The translations under genes were made by a program, and so were the position numbers. A stretch of 51,262 nt of DNA from Chitinophagaceae bacterium (GTDB lineage: Bacteria > Bacteroidota > Bacteroidia > Chitinophagales > Chitinophagaceae): assembly GCA_016721085.1 (NCBI GenBank), contig JADKJI010000006.1:1-51262 (forward strand). Reading direction: 5' to 3'. The notes beneath the pieces were generated by a model. It saw only the letters and a program-made list of their open reading frames with translations, was not told the origin of the DNA and did not search any database. Positions within the stretch are counted from its first letter, which is position 1. Each line of letters starts with the position of its first letter. Of this stretch, positions 9,072-18,700 are shown one piece after another.

Positions 9072-10161
9072 TTATTTAAATCTGTCAAAATTGATTGGTT
9101 CGTCCCACACTATTATATTAAGTATAGTAGATCTAGGTACACTGCCGTAGCTACTCTTTCTTGGGATAGCATCTGACATATGCAACTCATAGGACCATTT
9201 ACTTGTTGAGTTAGCTACTACAAAAATTAGTCTATTGGCATCATATGACGCAAACACGCTTATTGCACTAGAGCCAATGTATTGCATTCCCCAGTCATTT
9301 TCTCCATTATCAAACCCAGTTTTTATTACATCAAACAAATTCCAAGTCCCTCGTATTTCAGTTGCTTTAGCTGAACCATTTATTGCCAGCAAACCAAATC
9401 TTGATTTTGATTTTGCTTCATCATTTGGGCTATTGGCATTTTTCCACAAATATTTGTATTTGCTATAAAAGAAATTTCTTGCATAATCAATACTATTACT
9501 TTTCATTGCACTTTTTGCAAATTCTGTTTCTGGACCAAAAACTTTATTTGTATACCCTGATCCTGTAAAGAAATTGCCTCCTCGATTCATAACGGTATAA
9601 AATCCAGATCCTGTTGGAGAATACTCTCTATTAGAGAGCGAAACATCAAAATCGAAATTATTTACCTCATCACTCTTAAAACCCAAATCATATTTTTTAC
9701 CACTAAAATCAACATATTTTAAGATCTCCGTTTTTATACCAAATTTTTCGCTAACAGAGTTTGATTATAGAAGCCAGGAATTTTCAATACCTGCCCAACT
9801 TGAATTTTATCTTTATCTTTAATTTTGTTAATTTTTGCTAAAAGATCTACAGTTACTGAAAACTGTTTTGCGATGTTAGTTAAATTGTCACCTTTTTTAC
9901 AGTATAATTTTGGGGATCATTACTTGTTAAACCTAAGGGGTCAATTCTGTTGATAGGGTTATTTGAAAGAGCACTATATGAGCTTTCCCAAGGTTTCCCT
10001 AAAGGATCAATATTCCATCTTCTTCCTATTCGAGAGTCATATTCCCAAAATTGTGCGGTTGTTAAATTACCAAGACCCTTTATTTCATTATCCATTTCTT
10101 GCCCAATAAAACCAAACCGATAGTTAGCTGTACTGGCGTAAGAACGGTGCAGCATCAACAT
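9072..10161 (-). CDS. Orphan RHS toxin cassette 5 (type B head, LysM domain, unknown tip)
   Basis: The type B head reads MLMLHRSY (Pro to Leu change), GQEMDNEIKGLGN, FWEYDSRIGRRWNIDPL. After a frame join near 9900 there is a LysM domain (YTVKKGDNLTNIAKQFSVTV ... INKIKDKDKIQVGQVLKIPG), a peptidoglycan/chitin-binding module. A second join near 9760 leads to a 200-residue C-terminal domain (SPTGSGFYTVMNRGGNF, IRGTWNLFDVIKTGFDNGEN, SVPRSTILNIIVWDEP). That domain is not recognised. LysM in a toxin tip suggests a target at the cell wall, which is inference. Confidence 0.65.
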
Positions 10162-10177
10162 CCCAAACGGATGTTGA
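10155..10177 (-). repeat. Cassette-junction palindrome (cassette 5), 9-bp stem
   Basis: TCAACATCC pairs with GGATGTTGA around the 5-base loop. TTCAAAG at 10182-10188 lies 4 bp further on. Confidence 0.7.
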
Positions 10178-10182
10178 AGTTT

Positions 10183-10909
10183 TCAAAGAACGAACAAGAA
10201 TTTTGTTACTTTAAAAGCTTTGATACTAGTAATAATATTTAACAAAAGTACCTTTGCAACATCAAGTGAAATATTATCTTCTCGGTCGCTAAAATACTTA
10301 AAAACATAGATTTTTAAATCTGGATCTGTCTTTCCAAATATAATTTTTGAAAGTGACAACAATGACAGCAGTCTAAATTTATTACTATTTGTAACACTTA
10401 CTTCTTCTTCAATTATCTGATTTAATTTATTATAAATATTTTCTAAATTATTGAATTTAATAAAGACGGGGAATATTTCTTCACTAGAAATATGTGTAAT
10501 TTTATTGACTACAATTTTTATGTCAGTTTCAGATTCAATAATTAGTTTAAAATAATTGTGATTATTGCGTGAAATATATTTATCACTTTCTTTATTTAAA
10601 TATATGTCCGAAAAGATTCAAATAATTTAAAATATTGAATTGGTGGGTCCGCTTTCACAAATTGAATAAGTCCTTTTAGTTTACTTTTGAAATAATGGAT
10701 GGTCTTATGTTGACAAATAATTCAATATACTTAGAGTCTTCAATTCTTTTATTGTAATCCATTACTAAGAAATCAATTATAAAATACAATTTTGAAGATT
10801 GGTCATACCTAATAAACCCTTGAATTTTTCCATTATAGGAAAAACCATTTGTTTCGAAAAACTCATGCATTTCTGAAATTAGTTGCTTAAGAATTACGTT
10901 CTTTTTCAT
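10183..10909 (-). CDS. Putative immunity protein for cassette 6 (frameshifted)
   Basis: It starts MKKNVILKQLISEMHEFFETNGFSYNG at an ATG whose A is shared with the TAA of the toxin. The N-terminal part resembles DUF4304-like immunity proteins (a short helix, then 'GF' and a beta-strand with aromatic residues); this is a weak resemblance. Frames break near 10680 and 10600. The joined frame runs on through ESETDIKIVVNKITHISSEE and LLSLLSLSKIIFGKTDPDLK to TGA at 10183-10185, about 240 residues in all. The TGA lies within the CTTTGAA motif that precedes the next cassette head. Confidence 0.55.
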
Positions 10910-12011
10910 TAATAAGAATTTAATGTAGCTGATCCGGTTGTTGAATTGTACCTTGCTTCTCCTCTGATTGCATTCATTGGGAATTTCTCACCAACTAGAC
11001 CAAATTTCTCAGCATTTGTACCAGCAAATTCGCCTAATCTTTTCTCCAAAAAAAACAATTTTTGAGGACCTGACATTACTGAACCATTAACTTTTTACTT
11101 TCCCATAGTGAAATGATTTTACCTTCATTAACAACTACAAAATCAGCTGTAAAAATGAGCCTTTTGTAAAGTAGAAATTTACTTGTTTTGCTATAATAGC
11201 ATTAGGGTGCTCTCCGAATCATCAACTCCGTTAACTCTTCGCCTCGGTTACCTAAAAGTTTTCCAGCGCCAGTTGGGATTCCTGAAAACAATTTTGAAGA
11301 TGCGGTCAAACTAAAAGAAGACGCTTTATTGCTTTGGGTAAGAGGTGTATTTTGTATTGAGAAAAGTGCTCCTGAAGCTACATTTATAAATTCAGTTCAT
11401 AGGAATTAAGACGTTAACGAAAAAAAGACATATTTCGTTTATCGTCATCGCTTAAGGGGCAATAATATTAAAGCGCCTTACCTGCTTCTGTTGACATACT
11501 TTTGAATTATCTTATCATTTGATTCAAAGTGTTTGAAGCCTGAAGTTGCTAATGTTCTATCCCATATTTCCATAACAACAGATTCGAAATCTGAAACCGC
11601 ACTAGCCTTTGTATTCTTTGGATATTTTCCTGAATTATATTGATTAACAACCCATTCTGTAGCATCTGCCTTTAGTTTTTCAGATATATCAGTCCAATTC
11701 TTTTTTGGATCGAAATTCTTTTTTACAATTTCATAAGCCGCTACAATTTCTTTTGCTCCGCAATTACCATCTGGGCAAGCGCCTTTTGAATCTGTAATAA
11801 AAATTGGATTATTTAGTACTGTAGAGTATGGGCTTACACTTGGATTTACAACTGGATCAATATTCCATCTTTTGCCAATTCTCGAATCATATTCCCAGTA
11901 TTGTGCGGTAGTTAAGTTCCCAACTCCCTTAGCCTCATTATCCATTTCTTGGCCCATGAACCCGAATCTGTAGTTAGCGGTGCTCGCATAAGAGCGATGC
12001 GGCATCAACAT
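10909..12011 (-). CDS. Orphan RHS toxin cassette 6 (type B head, PD-(D/E)xK nuclease-like tip)
   Basis: The head is GQEMDNEAKGVGN, YWEYDSRIGKRWNIDPV. The first part of the tip is helical and reads to a stop at 11478. Further pieces are recovered by joining frames: GKLLGNRGEELTELMI, then TADFVVVNEGKIISLWESK, then MSGPQKLFFLEKRLGEFAG. The D...ESK spacing is that of PD-(D/E)xK restriction-endonuclease-fold nucleases, and a preceding Glu (RGEELTE) fits the motif order. At least four frame breaks lie between 11480 and 11090, so this copy is inactive or badly sequenced. The stop TAA overlaps the immunity ATG. Confidence 0.6.
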
Positions 12012-12028
12012 CCCAAACGGATGTTGAT
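12004..12028 (-). repeat. Cassette-junction palindrome (cassette 6), 10-bp stem
   Basis: ATCAACATCC pairs with GGATGTTGAT around the 5-base loop, the longest stem of the set. TTCAAAG at 12032-12038 is 3 bp further on. Confidence 0.7.
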
Positions 12029-12061
12029 AAATTCAAAGAGCTTTACTTCAATATATTAATT

Positions 12062-12743
12062 CTACTTGCAAATTGCATTCAGAGTACTATCCATTTGTAA
12101 ATGAATCCCTTCTTTGAGAGCTTTGTTAGAATAATAATATGCGGAATCTTTAAACTCTAAATTCATATTAATTTTGATTAAATACCGTATGCTTCCTGCT
12201 TTTCATGGCCATATTTAAGGTGATGCAAATATATCATTCTTAGATAAGTTGAATCTTCCTGACTCATAGAGTACAATTGCACGAAAAAAAAGCAACTCAT
12301 TAAATGGTATATCAAACTTTCTGCTAAAATGGTCGTTTGTATCTATAAAAAGCCATTCTGCTGATTTCGATTTAATTGCATTAGAGATATAAAATAAAGC
12401 TGAATCATTGTTACCTTCTAAATTGAATAATGTAGCTAAGCTTATAACGAATAGACATTACTACTTGATAAGTAAAGCCTTCATGAAATCATCTTTTGAG
12501 CCGCTCCTTATAGTCATTTTTGCCCTAATCTCAAATCGCCTCTTATTTGATAAGGTTTACACATTTGAATCCTCATTGAGGAGCATATTAATTTGATCTT
12601 CAAAATTAATTTTATCTTTTCAGTTTTTAAATTATTAACCAAATCAAAATATTTGTATTGTAAATCGTTGCATCTCCAATTTTTGAAGTACAGGAGTAAT
12701 TTATAAATAAAGTACTTATTACAATTAATATTTTATTATTCAT
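12062..12743 (-). CDS. Putative immunity lipoprotein for the RHS2 toxin (frameshifted)
   Basis: It begins MNNKILIVISTLFINYSCTS, a lipoprotein-like signal, at an ATG overlapping the TGA of the toxin tip (ATGATGA). The frame breaks after about 35 codons and again later. Joining frames gives segments such as LILKIKLIC/NMLLNEDSNV, SALFYISNAIKSKSAEWLF, FDIPFNELLFFVQLYSMSQ and a helical end YYYSNKALKEGIHLQ, with TAG at 12062-12064. The helical repeats suggest a TPR-like fold, uncertain. A degenerate copy lies at 59-734 on the other strand. Confidence 0.55.
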
Positions 12744-15700
12744 CATTGCCTAATTTTTGGCGGTTCTCGTTTATTAACTCTTGTTTTATCTGTTGTTGGT
12801 AAATCTTTATTTGCTGCAGCATTTTGTTGTGAAATATTCTCATTTTTTCTATCTGTAGCAATAAGACCCCAAACTTTCTTCGCTACATCTAAAAGGCCCT
12901 GATTTACTATTTTTTCCCCAGTATAAGTTGGCAATAGCGGTATTTCTCCTGATACTAAATAATTGCCTATCGAGGTTAAGTTATCAGAATTTAAATAATC
13001 AGATGGGATCATTTTTCCCTTCATTTATTGCTTTGGTTAAATACTTGTAAACATTAAGTGACATTTTATTGCTTTGAGATTCGATTTCTGGAATTTCTAT
13101 ATTGTCTTCATATAGTACATAACCTCTTTCTAATAAAATTTTAGCCCCTTCAATATAGGCAGAAAACTTTATCCCTGCTTTTTCTTCACCTTCTTTAAAT
13201 TTTACAACATTGGTTTTATATCCCAGAATAGGGGTCTTATATTTTACAATTCGATCAACTTTTGTTTTTGTTTCGTAACGGAATTCCAGTGCACCACTTT
13301 TTCCTTCTTTTTCGCTTAGTCCACCTTGCAAATTATTCATAGATAAAGGGTCCTCAATAGGGACAAATCTTCCAAGAGATATTCCAACCGGCTTAAATCA
13401 TTATCCCAATAATTGCCCTTGTAATTAAAAATAAGAGTGAATTTTTTCCTTAAATCCATTTTATTACATTAGGATAAACAGATAAGTTTGAACTGAGTTT
13501 ACTTTTGCAATTGCGGATCATAAGAAATCCAACAGTGACCTTATGATCGTTTGCACTAAAAACTCTAACCCATCAAAATCAAGTCCATCAATTGGCCTGT
13601 CACTAGCATACTGATAAGGGGTTATTTGCGGATAATCTTTTGTAATAGGGTCTACTGAAAGGAACCTTCCAATCCTTGTATCATAAACTCTCATCCCATA
13701 ATCCTGCTGGTTCCCCAGACCCTTCGATTCGTTGTCATTTTCCTTCCCATTAAACCCAAAGCGGTAGTTGGCCGTGCTTGCATAGGAGCGGTGCGGCATC
13801 AACATCCCAAACGGATAATAATCCTGAGCGGTTTGAAGATCTGCTTCAAAATAGTCAATCAAAGAACTGTGTGCTAAAGGTACCCCTTTTTTCTTATCGG
13901 AAATAGTAGCTAGTACGTTACCTAGATGGTTGCTTAATTCATAATTTTTATACCCCCTTCGGAAGGTGTTGCCACTGTACCATCGCATGTCATATAACTG
14001 GTTACCATCTGTAGTAACATACCAGCGCTCCATACCCAAGCGACTACTACCATATATATATCTTTCATTGGTACCCAATGGTAACAGATTCAAACTCGCA
14101 TCAACGGCCGTACCAGTCGAAGTATAGGTGGCCATTATATTTCCCTGCGCATCCCGTACATACCAGGTGAAATCTCTTGTACTTGAATCATACTTTGAAA
14201 CCACTTTCCCAATACGGTTCCCATGGCATCATACTTATAATGAATATTGATAACATGATTTGTTACAGTATCTGTTTTCTTTATCTCTAGTATTTTCCCA
14301 TACACACTCCATTTAATAGTACTAATTTTCTCGGCAGCATCACTGATCAAATTACCAATAGAATCATATTGATAGTTATTTACAACTTTTTGACTATCAA
14401 TATCGTAATTAAACTCCCAGGAGTTCACTCCTAACTTATCATAAGGAACAGTATCAATAACCCTTTGCAGGCGATTGGTATTGGGGTAATACTTGTAATT
14501 AAGACTATCAATTGTTGCCTGATAACCAGGAAAAGTATTATCAGCTGCCCCATTCCTGAAGTACTTTAATATATTACCATTACCATCATAAGCAATTCTT
14601 TCGGCAAAAGCCGCAAGTTTACCGGAGGCACTCCATGAATTTGTAGAGGAATTATAACTATTATACACATCCATTGCCTTCAACCTATTTAACTGGTCAT
14701 AGGTATAGTTGTAAAGCAATATTGGTCCCCCTTGCATACTCGGGTCAGAAAACTGCCTGATATTGGAAGCCATACTGCTGATATTGCCATTATACAATGG
14801 CCTGTAATCCGTGCTGCCAAATGTCACAGCATTACTAGGGAAAGGATTTACTCCTGTATTAATAGGCTTATACTCGCCATCAAAATAATTTAATGTATAG
14901 CTATATACATCTCTGGCTGTATATCGGTTTAAGGTATCCACCCCTGTATTACGACCATCGCCTCCCATATCATGTAAAGAGGTCGCCCCCGTGCTGTTCA
15001 CTCCTTTCAACCAGCCCTGCAATGTATATGCATAGTCCAGACCTTGCACTAATTGTTCCCCTATCACCATCCGCGCCAGTGGCCCGTGACGGTAATACTC
15101 ATACCGGGCTTCCCGCTCCCACACCAGGCTATCGGTGCTGGTTTCCACCAGCGTTAACCGGTTCTCTGCATCATAACTGTAACGGTGAATAAACATATCG
15201 CCCCATCCGGGTTGGTACATCACCATATTTACCTTGCCGCTTATAAGGTCATATTTATAGACCATCTTTTTCCAGCGGTTGGCATTTTTATTCATGATAT
15301 TCGGATAGGCGGTCTGTAATCCGTAGTCTTGTAATAATGTATCAACATTGCCGTGGATGTCATAACTATAAAAGGTCCCAGCACTATAGGCTGATCCAGA
15401 GCTGCTGGTATCGGTATAGGTTACATAGCTTACCCTGTTCCTCAAGTTCTTCTGCTGAACGATAAGCCGGATATCTGATACATCTGTAAAACCAGCGTAG
15501 TGACTCCGTTGGTTATAGCGAGAGAGATACCAACTATTCAAATTAGTGACACTGCGGCTTAGCGCATCTGTCATTGGTTCGTTAGGATTGTTATTCTTTA
15601 ACTGTCCCACTTCGGTAATCCTTCCCAAGACATCATACTGAGTATAACTATACAAACGGTTATCTTCTGTAGTACTGCATATTTCTGCTTTGCATTTCGA

Positions 15701-18700
15701 CTGATAGCTAGCCGACCCAATCGGTCGTACCAAAATTCCGTAGTACCACCATCCGGGCTGTTCTGTGCTACGACCTGGTTCAGGGTGTTATACCGGTAAT
15801 TAGTTACCAATCTATGGACAGGAGTTCTTACTGTTTTTAATGCCCTTGCGGCTCTTACACTATCACTCCAGTTACTCATCCATCCAAACTTGCTGAGGTC
15901 TACCCCTTCTGGAGGAACTGTTTTCAAGAGATTACCAGCTTGGTCATAATAATATAAGGTATAATGGAACTCGTTGATGGATTGATTCACCGTGAACGAT
16001 TCCGTCTTCCGCGCGTTTAAGCACTTCGCAAGATATTTATCGTCAAAGCTTCCAATGATGGAATCAAGATAGTTCTCATACAGCAAAGTACCCTTCCAGG
16101 TAGCAAAATTAGTGCTGTCATCACAAGGACTATACTGTTCCACTTGTGCAATAGGAAGACAGGCTGTTATTTCCACATAGCAATTTGAAGTGGACAGAGC
16201 AGGATCTGCCACTATGCCACACCTTTCCGAGGGCTGTCACCCAGTTAGTATAGGTTAGTACCACCTCAGTCGTCCATTCATATAATTAACAAACTGCTTT
16301 ACTGCAAGCGAAATTACCATTGCAGGCGTTGGCCAGTTGCGAAGCTGCGGTAATCATAATAATACCGTACAATAGAATCACAATTCAACTACAGGATATC
16401 ATATCTAGCCCTGCAGGGTGTTACAATACCGGATGTAAATAGAATCAATCTGATTAATTAAAATTAGTTCCATAATAAGGATTAAATAATTTAGAGGTAA
16501 GCGCAAACGTGCCAACAGTTCCTGAGTTAGAAACATAGGCACTACCATACCGCGCACTATTGCAGTTATCATAGCCTTGATACATGATTGTATCACCATC
16601 TATTCTACTGATTTTTGATATAATCAAATATGGCTTTAAACTAGGTTTGAAGGGTCATATAGGTTAATACCGATAGAGCTTTGCAATTTGTGGCGGCACA
16701 ATAAAATACCATCATAAAAACTACGTTGAGTCTTTCCTAAACTCCACCCGCAACAACCTTATAGTCGTTGAATCTTGTAAAAGTGTCAATATTATAAGTG
16801 TTAAAGATTGTGGAATTCTCAAGCATTCGAATGGCCTTCGTATGGATAAAATCAAATAGTGATCCTTTCTTAAAATCACTGAACAATAAAGCCAAATTGG
16901 TATTGGGAACTGTCACTGACGTATCTGGAATCTTTCACCCTTGTTTCAAAATAGAAACTGTCTGGCAAACAATAATTGCGTTTGTGATCCCAGTCGATAT
17001 GCTGGTTGAATAATAGGAACTGTTTTTAGCGGAAGTATCAAGGTACTGTGCTAAAATTGAATTCAATGTATCACAAGTAGAAACCAAAGTACCAGAATAT
17101 CCAATCTGGCAGGAATCCATAAATTCTAAATAATCGGCCACTTCCTTTCCAAAACCTAATTGCGCATTCATATAATTACGGAAAGTAGTATTGATCATCT
17201 CTTCCCCATCAGTAGCAGGGTCCTTTTTAGGAAACTGCATTGGAAATGATGTTTTATAACTGTCATAGGTTTGACGAATTAATTTGCAATCTGCACAAAC
17301 AGCACTTACACTACATTGGAATATCGATGGTATTACAAGCGGTGATTTTAGAGTGGTACAATTTATGGTGCCATTACACACTTGACGCAAAGAATCCAAA
17401 GAAGGAGTACTTATGCTTAATCCGGCATTCCGGAATATGAACTGGGAGAAATTTTCATTGGTCAGCTTTTCAGCCTGGAACCGAGAATACCAATTGGAAA
17501 CCATAGAGCATTCACAACTATCTGGTTTTGATAACACCTGCTTTTCATAATAGACGATTTTTTGTTCATAGGGTCGAATAGAAGTAATCAGATAAGCATT
17601 ACAGGAAGCATTATACTTTTGAGGATTATATTCACGCAACACCTGGTCAAAACTCCTATAGGCATAGGTACTAGAAGGCTTGACAGTACTTGACCCAAAT
17701 GGGTGACCACTATCTCCGCCCTCTTTACATACCTGGATCAGGCGAGGTACTATTATTGAAGAATCGTCTTTGGTATAACCGCAAGATTCAAGTTCCAGCC
17801 ACCACTGAACGGCAGCATTGGTACAATTATCATCGATAAAATCAGTTAAAGTCTGGTTGGAAGTAGAGATAGTAGGCAACCCTGCTATCATAGTATTAGG
17901 ATTCTGAAAGTGAACATAATTCTTTGAAGGGTCAAGGGATAACGATGAACCACAATTAGCAGTGATTATCTTATTGATGATCTCTCTTTTCTCCTGAAGA
18001 TACATTTCCCGGAAATAACGCCAGGCCATATCCAACTCGCCGGAACAGGCTGTATCAGAAGTGAACGCAGCAGACAAAGATTTATAAGTATTAAAACAAG
18101 TAAGATCCGCTGATTGACAATGTGCCATAATGGTGGCTAAAGACCAGGCACTTACCCACTGCCCTTGAGCATCCTTTGTTTTCTTCATCAGTGAATCCAG
18201 CATTTCAGCCTTATATGTTGGCTTCAAATCAATGAAAAGCGGATCTCTTCTATTTGAATAATAGGTATAAATGGAAGTACTCGGTAGCCCTGAGAAAGAA
18301 GCTGGATTCAAATAGCCACTATCGACTGCTGCCTTGAAAGTATTCGTATTACTGAATTTTTCATCCCAAACATGACTAGCTTGCAAAGCATCAAACTCTC
18401 TAAATTGGCAATATTCAGGATGCAATTGTAAAAGTGTATCTGCCCAGCTCGGTTTGAAATTATCAATAAAATCGATAACAGAAAGGCTTCCTGGACTAGT
18501 AGAACGACCATCTGGTAATAGAACAACATCTACCTTGCCATAAGCATCTGTGTAAACGGGCAGGTTGGCATACGCTCTTTTCCGGATGAAACCAGGCGAT
18601 AAACGGAAAATAGAAAATTGGTCTATATTATCAGGGTTGGCGTATTGCCCGTAGGGAGGAGTGACATCATCTAACATCTTTTTGGCGCAGATCACTATTG

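Larger units (their letters stand above)
11850..12806. repeat. Right arm of ~0.9-kb imperfect inverted repeat
   Basis: This is the reverse-complement partner of 1-960. It contains, on the minus strand, the end of the RHS2 toxin tip, its immunity gene and the head of cassette 6. Similarity fades in the cassette 6 tip, so the two arrays share one toxin-immunity unit but continue with different toxins. Confidence 0.85.

Noticed and set aside
773..12028. Regularly recurring identical segments that might be a CRISPR-like array
   Set aside because: The repeats are the coding head of RHS cassettes, spaced 1-4 kb apart and on both strands; spacers are genes, not short unique tags.
12408..12596. Plus-strand open frame inside the right repeat arm
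   Set aside because: It lies antisense to the RHS2 immunity gene, and the equivalent frame is not kept in the left copy.
14893..15192. Plus-strand open frame of 99 codons within RHS protein 2
   Set aside because: It is antisense to strongly conserved YD repeats and has no independent support.
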